In this document: positions 1 to 8,749 of the stretch, one piece after another
Position numbering within the stretch: the stretch's first letter is position 1
How the letters are laid out: every line of letters begins with the position of its first letter
NCBI RefSeq assembly: GCF_000188155.2
Contig: NZ_KE124774.1
Location: 3,736,934 to 3,800,933 of the forward strand
Length of the DNA stretch: 64,000 nt
Source of the DNA: Methylocystis sp. ATCC 49242
Lineage (GTDB): Bacteria > Pseudomonadota > Alphaproteobacteria > Rhizobiales > Beijerinckiaceae
Direction of reading: 5' to 3'
Notes under the pieces: generated by a model
Databases searched by the model: none
The model's input: only the letters and a program-made list of their open reading frames with translations
What the model was told of the DNA's origin: nothing
Made by a program: the position numbers and the translations under genes

Positions 1-50
1 ACTCGGACGGGAGCGGTGAAAGGGGCGTCAGCCGACCCTCGCGCGGCAAT

Positions 51-761
51 TTATCGCGCGGATATCGGACGAAAGTCGAAGTCGAGATTCTCACTCGTAT
101 ATCGCTCATCGACCTCGGAAAATGGTTTCTGATCTTCAGAGTACAACACCGCACGGTGTTCGAATAATTCATGCGGAACGGGGATCGAACGGGGGGCGGC
201 GTCGGTCGGCACATCGGTCGCCGTGGCTCCGGACTCCCAGCCCTGCGGCAATGGCGACCAAAGTATTTTTGCGTCGATGTTTTGCCGAAACGGCCGCAAA
301 GGTTGCACGACTCGACCGAATGACGTTTCCGTCGTTTCCAGTGTGTGATTCATCTCCGCCGTGAGGCGAGCGGGCACATACCAGTTGTCCGCTTCCGACA
401 GAACGTGGTCGCCGCAGAAAAGTTGCACGTGACGGTGTTTCACGATTTCGTTCGGTTCGACGCGAAGGCGTTGGCGCGTTTCTGCGCTCGCGGGCTTCTC
501 CGGACCATCGATGCGGCGGGCGATCACTTTTGGCTCTGCCGCCATTTTATGGTCGGCGCACCACTTCTCCAGCACGGTTGTCGCACTACGGCCAGCGAGC
601 AGATTGGCGTTCAAGGTTTGCACCAGGGCCAGTATTTCGACGCGCGATACGAATCCATCCTGCCAGCGGGTCTTCGGGCGCTCCGTCGCGCCAACTGTGA
701 CGGTATGGAGCGCGATGAGGCAGGCCGCGATCGCGCTCGACTTGTTCGATTGGCTGAACAT
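51..761 (-). CDS. Secreted chorismate-lyase-like protein of unknown function
   Basis: I place the start at the ATG at 761, where a hydrophobic signal peptide ending near VTVGA begins. The frame is open further upstream, but that stretch has no secretory character. The mature part (about 215 residues) carries a block reading HRHVQLFCGD, then ADNWYVPARLT, then FGRVVQPL. This order of a strand, a tryptophan-rich turn and an FG-x-x-x-x-PL element resembles the chorismate pyruvate-lyase (UbiC) fold as found in small exported alphaproteobacterial proteins. A periplasmic location makes classical ubiquinone synthesis unlikely, so the activity is unknown. It is divergent from the next gene, with about 230 bp between the starts. 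The fold assignment is from memory and only moderately sure. Confidence 0.55.
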   Translation of the reverse strand: MFSQSNKSSAIAACLIALHTVTVGATERPKTRWQDGFVSRVEILALVQTLNANLLAGRSATTVLEKWCADHKMAAEPKVIARRIDGPEKPASAETRQRLRVEPNEIVKHRHVQLFCGDHVLSEADNWYVPARLTAEMNHTLETTETSFGRVVQPLRPFRQNIDAKILWSPLPQGWESGATATDVPTDAAPRSIPVPHELFEHRAVLYSEDQKPFSEVDERYTSENLDFDFRPISAR

Positions 762-994
762 GGACTCACCAATTCCCCACTGCCCCGGCAATCGGGCGCG
801 TGCCGAGAGAAGCGCCGAAAGTTCGGATGGCGCGCCATACTGATAACCCGGGAACAGGGCCTGAACCAAGACCGAATGCGCGATTGCAAACATCCCGTCG
901 GCCGGCGCTTTTGAAAATCAGCGAATGGATCGTTATTCTCCGCCTCGGTGAAATCACGCGCGATCGCGCGATAGACCTGCTGGAGAGCCTTATC

Positions 995-1759
995 GTGTAC
1001 CCGATCGGAGTCAGTCTGTTTTCTTTCGCGTGCTTCATGGCGGCGTCGCTTGGCGGCATGTGGGCCGGATATGTCCTGCCCGAAGGGCAGTTGACAGACC
1101 GCAATCGTGATTTGATCAAGGAGGCGCGACGCATGCTGGTCGCGCTCGCCACGCTGACTCTCGGTCTGATTATCGCCTCCGCCACCGCCTCTTTCGATTT
1201 GAGGACAAACGAGGTCGAAAACAGCGCGTCGAAGATCATCGCGCTCGATTCGACATTGGCGAAATATGGACCGAAAGCGAGAGAGAGCCGGGAGGCGTTG
1301 CGCCGAATTGTTGCGAAAGGCATCGAGCGGATAGAGATCGCCGCCGACGAAGGCTTCAATACGGAAAAGACTCGCAAGGGAATTGGCGTCAACAAGTTAC
1401 AGATCAAACTGTTCGAGTTGAGTCCTGAAAGTGATCGCGAAACCTGGCTCAGGTCGTCGGCGCTCACGCTCAGCAGCGAACTAGCCGCGTTTCGTTGGCT
1501 GAAATATTCGGGCTCGGAAGGCAATATACAGTGGCCCTTTCTCGCCATCCTCATTTTCTGGCTGGTCGGCGTTTTCGTCAGTTACGGAATTGTAGCTCCG
1601 CGAAACTGGGTGGCCGTTGGAACCATGGTGGTTGTCGCATCAGCCATGGCGATGGCGATCCATCTGACGCTTGATCTGGACTCGCCAAACAAGGGACTTA
1701 TCAGAATGTCCAGTGCGCCTCTTCAAATGGCGCTCGATCAGATCGGTCCGCTCGAATAA
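995..1759 (+). CDS. DUF4239 (bestrophin-like) membrane protein
   Basis: The protein is about 254 residues. The GTG at 995 is chosen because a GGAGAG ribosome site lies 7 nt upstream and the first transmembrane helix begins directly after it; the frame is open back to about 800. It has two N-terminal hydrophobic helices (VYPIGVSLF and LVALATLTLGLII), a soluble central part with charged helices, and two C-terminal helices around FLAILIFWLVG and AVGTMVVVASAM. The end reads AIHLTLDLDSP followed by an SSAPLQMALDQI element, which is the diagnostic tail of DUF4239. The family is sometimes described as bestrophin-like and may form a channel, but no function is established. There is no operon partner. 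Confidence 0.75.
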   Translation: MYPIGVSLFSFACFMAASLGGMWAGYVLPEGQLTDRNRDLIKEARRMLVALATLTLGLIIASATASFDLRTNEVENSASKIIALDSTLAKYGPKARESREALRRIVAKGIERIEIAADEGFNTEKTRKGIGVNKLQIKLFELSPESDRETWLRSSALTLSSELAAFRWLKYSGSEGNIQWPFLAILIFWLVGVFVSYGIVAPRNWVAVGTMVVVASAMAMAIHLTLDLDSPNKGLIRMSSAPLQMALDQIGPLE

Positions 1760-1916
1760 GGGCGGGTTCATGCGCGGGCGACGGCGAGATGTTGTAATCC
1801 CCCGGGGCGCCAGGACCTGCGGTATGGAAAGTTCGAGCAACGCTCTGTTGGAAACGATGCGAGCGCGTCTGGTTTATGGCTCTCACCCACAAAGTGATGC
1901 GTGGGTAAATAAAACC

Positions 1917-1941
1917 GCCCGGCCGTTTGTGGCGGCCGGGC
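1917..1941 (-). terminator. Rho-independent terminator for the porin-family gene
   Basis: A perfect 9-bp GC-rich stem (1917-1925 with 1933-1941) closes a 7-nt loop. Read on the minus strand it is followed by GGTTTTATTT, a U-rich tract. It sits about 70 bp downstream of the minus-strand porin-family stop. On the plus strand the tract is much weaker. Confidence 0.7.
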
Positions 1942-2010
1942 CATTTCATCATTATCCACTGGCAACTGCCCGTTGCGTTTCCCGCCTCATGGCAAGTCGT
2001 CCGATCTCGG

Positions 2011-2913
2011 TCAGAAACCTGGGAGGGCGGAGCTTCCCCAGTTGAAATGGTAATTCACGCCGGCCCGGACGATATGGCCATTGTAGCGGGACGAGACGTT
2101 CGACGCATAGGCGTAGCCGATTGATCCGGGAGGCAGGTTGAAAACATTGGCCAGGCCTGCAACCGGCGCAAGATTGTTCGTCGTTGATCCCAGATCATAA
2201 TAGAGATACTCGCCCTTTGCGCTCCAGCCCGGCATGAACATCCATTCCACGCCGCCGCCCGCGGTCCAGCCAACGAGCGTGTTGCTGAATGTCGTATTGC
2301 CGATCCCGGCCCCGAAAAAGGCGCCCGTATCGAAGGAGAATTGCGAGGCGTTGAGCCCAACGCCGCCATAGGCGAGACCGCCCGTTCCATACGCCAGCAA
2401 CGTCGGCGTGACGAGATAGCCCAGTCGCCCGCGCACCGTGCCGAGGTAATCGAGCCGCTTGCTGACGTCCGTCGTCGTCATCGCCATGGCGCCGGTCAAT
2501 GCGTTGAAGGCGACGCCTGTGACGCTGCTGCGGCCGCTGCTCGCGGCTATGCCCTGAATGTCGGCTTCGACGCCAGTAAGGAAGGAGCCCCCAAATTGCC
2601 AATTATAGCCGATCTGGCCGCCGCCGATGAAGCCGCTCGCATTGCTTGTGGGAACTGCGCCCCATGCGCTCGATGCGAAGGCATTCCCTTGAAACCACAG
2701 CGGGTCATTGAAAAGCGCGAAGGAAGACAGATTGGCGCTGTTGCTTTGGCCCCATGTTCCGCCGGCGTTGAGACCCACATAAAAGCCCGTCCATGTCATC
2801 ATCGGCGGTGGGGGCGGCGGCGGAGCCTTATAGGATGGCAGGTCGGCCGCGAAGCCGGCGGCGGCTGAAAAGTAACAAACAAGAAATGTTGCGGCGCAGA
2901 AATTCTTGCCCAT
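2011..2913 (-). CDS. Outer-membrane beta-barrel (porin family) protein
   Basis: The protein is 300 residues. A signal peptide (MGKNFCAATFLVCYF...AAGFA) is followed by ADLPSYKAPPPPPPP, the leader and proline linker typical of Omp25/Omp31-like proteins of Hyphomicrobiales. The barrel starts at WTGFYVGLNAGGTWG and alternates aromatic strands through GYNWQFG, GRLGYLVTPTLLAYGTGG and GEYLYYDLG, ending with VRAGVNYHFNWG. This matches the OMP_b-brl family of small 8-strand barrels that stabilise the outer membrane rather than forming a trimeric porin. The C-terminus extends six residues past the usual NYHFNWG strand. It is monocistronic, with a terminator downstream at 1917-1941. Confidence 0.85.
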   Translation of the reverse strand: MGKNFCAATFLVCYFSAAAGFAADLPSYKAPPPPPPPMMTWTGFYVGLNAGGTWGQSNSANLSSFALFNDPLWFQGNAFASSAWGAVPTSNASGFIGGGQIGYNWQFGGSFLTGVEADIQGIAASSGRSSVTGVAFNALTGAMAMTTTDVSKRLDYLGTVRGRLGYLVTPTLLAYGTGGLAYGGVGLNASQFSFDTGAFFGAGIGNTTFSNTLVGWTAGGGVEWMFMPGWSAKGEYLYYDLGSTTNNLAPVAGLANVFNLPPGSIGYAYASNVSSRYNGHIVRAGVNYHFNWGSSALPGF

Positions 2914-3192
2914 ATCGAAACTCCTATAGCGATTACTGTCAAGGCGTCTCCGTCGTCGCGCCCTTGGAGGAAAGAAATGCCATAAAAAGCCGCAGCTTTG
3001 TATATCACGCCAATCAGGTTGGATGATTTGCTCATGAGTGTATCATGTTTGCAACATTTGGAATGTGCGCAACATTATTACCGGATTGCGTTTCATGTTG
3101 CTTTTTGGTACGCACGATCGTCGCCTCATCTGTCGGTGGCGTTTTTTCTTTGCAGTTCGGGCGACCAATTAAATTTTCTCTCTGGAGGGGCT

Positions 3193-4062
3193 ATGCTTAG
3201 GAAGATGTTGATCGCAGGCGCTGCCGCCTGCTTTTTCTCGACTGGCGCGTTTGCGGCGAACGCTCCCTGCCCGAATATCTCGAACGCTCAACTTAAAACG
3301 GCTCTGAAGAACGCGATTGTTCAGACGGGCCCGAACGGCCTTGGTCTCGGTCTCAACATGTGGGCGACGGTCGTCGCAGCGGATGGCGTTGTTTGCGCGG
3401 TCGCCAATTCGAGCGGCGACCCCATTCAGGGCCAATGGCTTGCGAGCCGCGTCATTTCCGCCCAAAAGGCGTTTACGGCCGCGACGCTCAGCCTTGGTCC
3501 GACTGCCAACTCGGGGTCGGGACTGCCGCTGGCGACGGGTAAGCTGGCGCTGTCATCCGCCAATCTTTATTCGGCGGTCAACCCCGGCGGCAGCCTCTAT
3601 GGTCTGCAGCACAGCAATCCGGTCGCGGCGGCTGGCGCCTATGGCGACAAGATCAGCCCCGGCGGCGTATACGCCGGCCCGATCGATACGGCGACCTATG
3701 GCACGGCGTCTGACCCGATGATCGGTCAGGTCATCGGCGGCATCAACGTCTTCGGCGGCGGTCTGGGTCTTTACGCCCAAGGCGGCGTGAAGGTTGGCGG
3801 CGTCGGCGTCAGCGGCGACACCTCTTGCGAGGACCACCTCGTCGCGTGGCGCCTGCGCCGCAATCTCAATCTGGACTATCTCGCGACGATCGGCGGCGTT
3901 TCCGGCGATGCGGCGCGCCCGGACAACATCGTCTTCGACATCACCCCGAATCCCAATGGCGGCACGGGCGTGAGCGCAGGCGGTTTTGGACATCCGACCT
4001 GCCTCGCCTTCACACAGGCTCAGTCGAAGAACCGGGCTAAGGCGTTGCCGGCGGTTCGCTGA
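3193..4062 (+). CDS. Secreted GlcG/HbpS-like heme-binding-family protein
   Basis: The ATG at 3193 is preceded by CTGGAGGGG 3 nt upstream and begins a clear Sec signal peptide (MLRKMLIAGAAACFFS...GAFA); the longer frame from 2998 lacks such features. The mature protein (about 268 residues) has the GlcG/HbpS signature: early MWATVVAADG, then QWLASRVISAQKAFTAATLS, and a late IGGINVFGGGLGLY segment. The family includes the heme-sensing HbpS of Streptomyces and GlcG-like proteins, where a small alpha/beta fold binds heme or other ligands. After the core there is a C-terminal extension with the pair DTSCEDH and GHPTCLAF, whose two cysteines could form a disulfide. Ligand binding is inferred from family only. 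A strong hairpin follows the gene. Confidence 0.8.
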   Translation: MLRKMLIAGAAACFFSTGAFAANAPCPNISNAQLKTALKNAIVQTGPNGLGLGLNMWATVVAADGVVCAVANSSGDPIQGQWLASRVISAQKAFTAATLSLGPTANSGSGLPLATGKLALSSANLYSAVNPGGSLYGLQHSNPVAAAGAYGDKISPGGVYAGPIDTATYGTASDPMIGQVIGGINVFGGGLGLYAQGGVKVGGVGVSGDTSCEDHLVAWRLRRNLNLDYLATIGGVSGDAARPDNIVFDITPNPNGGTGVSAGGFGHPTCLAFTQAQSKNRAKALPAVR

Positions 4063-4091
4063 ACTGTAACCCAAGCTCGGGTTTGAAAAGG

Positions 4092-4127
4092 AAAAGCCGG
4101 GAGGCGCTGGTCGCCCCCGGCTTTTCT
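4092..4127. terminator. Bidirectional terminator between GlcG-like and RND genes
   Basis: AAAAGCCGGG pairs with CCCGGCTTTT around a 14-nt loop and runs into TTTTCTTC on the plus strand and an A/T-rich arm on the minus strand. It lies 30 bp after the plus-strand stop at 4062 and 41 bp after the minus-strand stop at 4168, so it can end both convergent transcripts. Confidence 0.8.
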
Positions 4128-4167
4128 TCATTGCGTCACGATTTTCCGGATCTTTTGCCGCGCGTTC

Positions 4168-7100
4168 TCAATGGGCTTCGGGCGGATCGCCTGGCGCCTC
4201 CGGGGCGACGGCCGGAACTTGTTGTCCACGGATTCGCTCGCGCAGCGTCTGGATGATGACGTAAAGCCCCGGGATCAGGAAGACGCCGACAAGGCTCGCC
4301 GCCAGCATGCCGCCAAATACGGAGGTGCCGACCGCACGTTGCGTCGCGGCGCCGGCGCCCGTCGCCTTCACCAGCGGCACGAGGCCGAGGATGAAGGCGA
4401 AGGAGGTCATCATCACCGCGCGAAAGCGCAGGCCCGCGGCTTCGAGCGCAGCGTCACGTATGGAAAGGCCGGCGCGGCGTCGCTCCATGGCGAATTCGAC
4501 AATGAGAATCGCGTTCTTTGCAGCGAGCGCGATGAGCACCACAACACCGATCTGCGCAAACAGGTTATTGTCCAGCCCCGTGAGTTTCAGCGCCAGCATG
4601 GCCCCGAAAAGACCCACCGAGACTGAAAACAGCACGGCCGTCGGGATCGACCAGCTTTCGTAGAGCGCGACGAGAAAGAGGTAGGCGAAGAGGACGGCGA
4701 GACCGAGAATGCGGCCGGTCTGCCCGGCGGCGGCTTTTTCCTGAAGCGCCGTGCCCGTCCATTCATAGCCAAATCCATTCGGCAGATTGTTCTTCGCGAC
4801 TTCCTCCATAGCGGCGATCGCCTCGCCGGAGGAATATCCCGGCGCCGGGCCGCCATTGAGCGTGACGGAGCGCAGATTGTTGTAGCGCACGATCGACGCC
4901 GGCGCGTTGACGAGGTCAATGTCGGCGACGGCGCGCAGCGGCACCATTTCGCCCGACGCGCCGCGCAGTCTCACGCGGAAGATGTCGTCCGGCGTCATGC
5001 GGTTCGAGGCGTCAGCCTGCGCCTTCACCTGCCATGTCCGGCCAAAAAGGTTGAAGTCGTTGATATAGGCGCCCCCGAGATCGGTCTGCAGCGCATTGAA
5101 AATGTCGGCGGGCGGAATGCCAAAAGTCTGCGCTTTTTCACGATCGACCTTGACGAGGATTTGCGGCGTCGAGGCGCTGAAAGTGGTGAAGACGCCCTTC
5201 AGTCGCGGATCCTGACTGGCGGCGATCATCAGGCCGCGCGCGACCGCCGCGATTTCATCAGGCTTCGCGCCCGCGAGACTCTGAAGCTGGAACTCGAAGC
5301 CAGAGCCTGTGCCGAGACCCATGATCGGCGGCAGGTTGAAGGGAAAGATATTCGCCGCCGCCACGCTCTGGAAGGCCGCGCGCAATTCCGCAAGGGCGGC
5401 GAAAGCCGACATGGACGGATCCTTGCGCTCGGCGAAAGGTTTCAGGGTGACGACGAAAAAGGCCTTGTTCGACAAGGCGAGGCCGTCGAGCAAGCTCTTG
5501 CCGGAAACCGAGAAGACGCCCGCCGCCCAGGGCTTCTGCATGATGATCTGCTCGACGTCCTCCAGCACGGCCGTGGTGCGAGAGACCGAGGCGGCGTCGG
5601 GGAGCTGGATCTCGCCCATGAAGGCGCCCTGATCCTCGTCCGGGAGGAAGCCGGTCGGAACGATCTTTGCGAGCGCGCCCGCGCCAATCGCGAAAAGCAG
5701 CACAATGGCGCCGGAGATCAGCGCTCGATGCACAAGGGGACGCGCCATTCTGACATAGCCGTCGCGTGCGGCGTCGATGCCGCCCTGAAGTTTCGCCATC
5801 ACGCCAGTCGGCCGCTCGCGTCGCTTGAGGACCAGCGAGCAGAGCGCCGGCGAGAGGCTGAGCGCCGCAATAGCGGAGATGAGCATCGAGAAGCAGACGC
5901 TCACCGCAAATTGCTTGTAGAGCTGGCCGGTGATGCCCGGGATGAAGGCCGTGGGCACGAAGACCGAGAGCAGCACCAGCGTAATGGCGATGATCGGGCC
6001 AGTGATCTGCCCCATCGCTTTTTCGGTCGCCTCCGCCGCCGTCAGCTCCGGATGGTGTTCCAGCACATGTTCGACATTCTCGACCACCACGATAGCGTCG
6101 TCGACCACGATGCCGATGGCCAGAACGAGCGCGAGCAGCGACACTGTATTGAGAGAAAAACCCAGCGCCAGCATGACGGCGAAGGCGCCGATGAGCGCCA
6201 CCGGCACGGCGACGATCGGAATGATCGTCGCGCGCAGGCTGCCGAGAAACACGAATACGACGACGCCGACGAGCACGAAGGCTTCGACAAGCGTGTGTTT
6301 CACCGCTTCCATCGTCTGTTCGACGAAGACGGTCGTGTCGTACATCACCTCTGCGGTGACGCCCTCGGGCATGCGCGGCTTCAGCTCCTCCAGCACCTTT
6401 CGCACGCCATGGGCCGTCTCGATGGCGTTGGCGCCCGGCGCCTGGTAGACGCCGATGCCCGCGGCCGGCTTGCCGTTGAAGCGGGTAGCGGAGTCGCTCA
6501 CCTTCGCGCCGAGTTCGACGCGCGCGACGTCCTTGACGCGCACCAGCGCGCCTTCGCCGCTCGCGCGCACGATAATGTTCTCGAAGTCCTCGACGGAGGT
6601 CATGCGGCCCTGCGCCGTGAGATTGATCTGGAAATCGACGGAGTCGACCAATGGGGCCGCGCCGATGCGGCCGACCGCGGCCTGCACATTCTGCGCCTCG
6701 ACCGCCTTGACCACGTCCGCCGCCGTGAGTCCGAGGCTCGACAGCCGGTCTATGTCGAGCCACAAGCGCATGGAGTAATCGAGAGGCCCGAACAATAGCG
6801 CCTCGCCGACGCCCGGCACGCGTGCGAGCCGATCGAGCGCATTGATCGTCGCATAATTGGACAGAAACAGCGCGTCCTTCGATCCATCCGGCGAATAGAA
6901 GGTGACAACCTGCACCATCGCGGCGGAGCGCTTCTTCACCGTGACGCCGAGGCGTTGCACCTCCGGCGGCAATTGCGCGATGACCTGATTGACGCGATTG
7001 GTGACATTCACCGAGTCGAGATCGGGATTGGAGCCAACCTCGAAGCTGACGAGCAAGGTATAGCTGCCGTCGGCGCCGGAGGTGGACTTCATATAGATCA

Positions 7101-7326
7101 TTTTTTCAACGCCATTGACGGCGGGCTCGATGATCTGGGCGACGCCCTGTTCTACCGCGCTGGCGTCGGCGCCCGGATAGACCGCCGTCACCTGCACCTG
7201 CGGCGGCACGATGTCGGGAAACTGCGCGACCGGCAGGGCGAAATAGGCGATGAGTCCCGCTACCGTGATGACGATGGAGATGACGAGAGCGAGTCGCGGC
7301 CGACGAATGAAAACGGAGGAGAGCAT
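4168..7326 (-). CDS. RND multidrug efflux permease, HAE1 (AcrB/MexB) family
   Basis: The protein is 1052 residues, the normal length for a hydrophobe/amphiphile-efflux RND pump. It opens with [18 protein letters not shown] (TM1), followed by the periplasmic porter domain. The proton-relay pair is present as DD in [14 protein letters not shown] (TM4) and the partner lysine is in [12 protein letters not shown] (TM10). The repeated architecture of two 6-TM halves, each with a large periplasmic loop, is complete. It acts in the inner membrane as a trimer that exports drugs or lipophilic compounds by proton antiport, together with the adaptor encoded 12 nt upstream. No TolC-type outer-membrane factor gene is seen nearby, so the pump probably uses one encoded elsewhere. 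The substrate cannot be deduced. Confidence 0.95.
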   Translation of the reverse strand: MLSSVFIRRPRLALVISIVITVAGLIAYFALPVAQFPDIVPPQVQVTAVYPGADASAVEQGVAQIIEPAVNGVEKMIYMKSTSGADGSYTLLVSFEVGSNPDLDSVNVTNRVNQVIAQLPPEVQRLGVTVKKRSAAMVQVVTFYSPDGSKDALFLSNYATINALDRLARVPGVGEALLFGPLDYSMRLWLDIDRLSSLGLTAADVVKAVEAQNVQAAVGRIGAAPLVDSVDFQINLTAQGRMTSVEDFENIIVRASGEGALVRVKDVARVELGAKVSDSATRFNGKPAAGIGVYQAPGANAIETAHGVRKVLEELKPRMPEGVTAEVMYDTTVFVEQTMEAVKHTLVEAFVLVGVVVFVFLGSLRATIIPIVAVPVALIGAFAVMLALGFSLNTVSLLALVLAIGIVVDDAIVVVENVEHVLEHHPELTAAEATEKAMGQITGPIIAITLVLLSVFVPTAFIPGITGQLYKQFAVSVCFSMLISAIAALSLSPALCSLVLKRRERPTGVMAKLQGGIDAARDGYVRMARPLVHRALISGAIVLLFAIGAGALAKIVPTGFLPDEDQGAFMGEIQLPDAASVSRTTAVLEDVEQIIMQKPWAAGVFSVSGKSLLDGLALSNKAFFVVTLKPFAERKDPSMSAFAALAELRAAFQSVAAANIFPFNLPPIMGLGTGSGFEFQLQSLAGAKPDEIAAVARGLMIAASQDPRLKGVFTTFSASTPQILVKVDREKAQTFGIPPADIFNALQTDLGGAYINDFNLFGRTWQVKAQADASNRMTPDDIFRVRLRGASGEMVPLRAVADIDLVNAPASIVRYNNLRSVTLNGGPAPGYSSGEAIAAMEEVAKNNLPNGFGYEWTGTALQEKAAAGQTGRILGLAVLFAYLFLVALYESWSIPTAVLFSVSVGLFGAMLALKLTGLDNNLFAQIGVVVLIALAAKNAILIVEFAMERRRAGLSIRDAALEAAGLRFRAVMMTSFAFILGLVPLVKATGAGAATQRAVGTSVFGGMLAASLVGVFLIPGLYVIIQTLRERIRGQQVPAVAPEAPGDPPEAH

Positions 7327-7338
7327 GAGCGGTCTCCG

Positions 7339-8433
7339 TTACTTCGTCGCTCGCGGCGCCATTTGCGGCGTCACGGTCAGCCCCGGCTTTACGCGCTGCT
7401 GACCCTGCACCACGACGCGCTCGCCAGCGTTCACGCCCTCGGAGACGGCAATATAGCCCTCGCGCTGATCCGTGACTTTGACGGGACGCCGTTCGATCTG
7501 GTTCTTGTCGTTCACGACGAACACGTAAGGCCCGGCCTGATCGGAGGCGACCGCCACCTGGGGAACAGCGACGACCCGCGTCGCGGCCGGCTGCTCGACC
7601 ATCACCCGCAGGGTCTGACCGTCGGTCAAAAGATGGTCGTGATTCTGGACAGTGGCGCGAACGATCTGTCCATCGGTTCTCGGATCGACGATAACGTCGA
7701 GGAAGTCGAGCTGCCCGAGGTCTTTCAGAAATGTGCCGTCGGCGAGCTTCACGAACACCGTCGAGTTGCCGCCCTTGAAGCCATTGCGGCGCGCCTCGAG
7801 AATTTCCTTCTGGCTGACCGGGAAAAGGATCCGCACTTCCTCGTCGCGGACGATGGTGGCAAGCACGCCGGAGTCGGGGCCGACCAGATTTCCGGGCGTG
7901 ACATTCGCGCGACCGATCCTTCCATCGATGGGGGAGACGATCGTCGTATAGGAGAGATTGATGCGCGCGAGGTCGAGAGCGGCCTTGGCTTCTTTCACCT
8001 GTCCCGCGGCGCGCAATTCATCGGCGGTCAGCCGATCGACTTCCGCCTCTGAAATCGCCTTCGTCTTCACGAGCGCCTTGGCGCGCCGCAATTGCTGTTC
8101 GGCGTTGGCTTGCGCCGCCTGCGCCTGGAGAACCTGCGCTTCGCGTTGGGCGACGGTCGCCTCATAGGGAGCGCGCTCGATCTCGAACAGGACCTGGCCG
8201 GTTTTCACCTTGTCGCCGTCCTGAAAGCGCCGGGGCCCGAGCTGGCCTGTCACCCGAGCCCGCAGTTCAACTTTTTCGAGAGACTCGACCCGGCCGACAA
8301 AATCCCTTTGACGCGCGAGCGAACGGAGTTCCGCCGCCTCGACCAGTACGGCGGGCGGCGGCGTTTCGGCGGCAAAGGCCGGCTCGACGAGGAGCATAAC
8401 GCCAAGCAGATAAAAAAGGGCAGGGGTAGACAT
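7339..8433 (-). CDS. RND efflux periplasmic adaptor (membrane fusion protein)
   Basis: The start at 8433 (MSTPALFYLLG) is preferred because a GAGGA site lies about 6 nt upstream; a start five codons earlier lacks one. A signal peptide ends near EPAFA. Then come a beta-barrel/lipoyl half (VELRARVTGQLG, GQVLFEIERAPYEA), an alanine-rich coiled-coil hairpin (about residues 90-155), the second lipoyl half (YTTIVSPIDGRIGRANV) and C-terminal barrel strands ending in GLTVTPQM. This is the AcrA/MexA family order. There is no lipobox cysteine, so it is probably a soluble or N-terminally anchored adaptor. It is co-transcribed with the RND permease (12-nt gap) and bridges pump and outer-membrane channel. 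Confidence 0.93.
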   Translation of the reverse strand: MSTPALFYLLGVMLLVEPAFAAETPPPAVLVEAAELRSLARQRDFVGRVESLEKVELRARVTGQLGPRRFQDGDKVKTGQVLFEIERAPYEATVAQREAQVLQAQAAQANAEQQLRRAKALVKTKAISEAEVDRLTADELRAAGQVKEAKAALDLARINLSYTTIVSPIDGRIGRANVTPGNLVGPDSGVLATIVRDEEVRILFPVSQKEILEARRNGFKGGNSTVFVKLADGTFLKDLGQLDFLDVIVDPRTDGQIVRATVQNHDHLLTDGQTLRVMVEQPAATRVVAVPQVAVASDQAGPYVFVVNDKNQIERRPVKVTDQREGYIAVSEGVNAGERVVVQGQQRVKPGLTVTPQMAPRATK

Positions 8434-8749
8434 GATATCCTCGCGCACGGGTGCGTTCCTCGTATCCCGCGACCGTCCAGCGTCGAGCGCTCATGTTGAA
8501 ATTTGGCGGGACCTGTTTTGCGCGACTATCTTTACCTTGGGGCCGCGTTGCAAGCCCCCTCTCCGTCAGCGCATGCCGCGGAGGCCACGTCGAGACAGAC
8601 CGGGAATTGCGGTTGAAAGACTTCGCCTCCCAACCCGCCCCTCGCCGAATCCATGAGGAGAACGCCGAGGGAACCGTGGAAACGTCGAAAGCATCGCTTG
8701 CCCGGATGGGCGCAAAAATGAAATTTGGTATGCTCTGTCGAAATGCAGG

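Noticed and set aside
5161-6798. Long plus-strand open frame of 545 codons opposite the RND permease
   Set aside because: Arginine/histidine/aspartate-rich composition typical of the antisense of a GC-rich coding strand; the minus-strand RND permease is certain.
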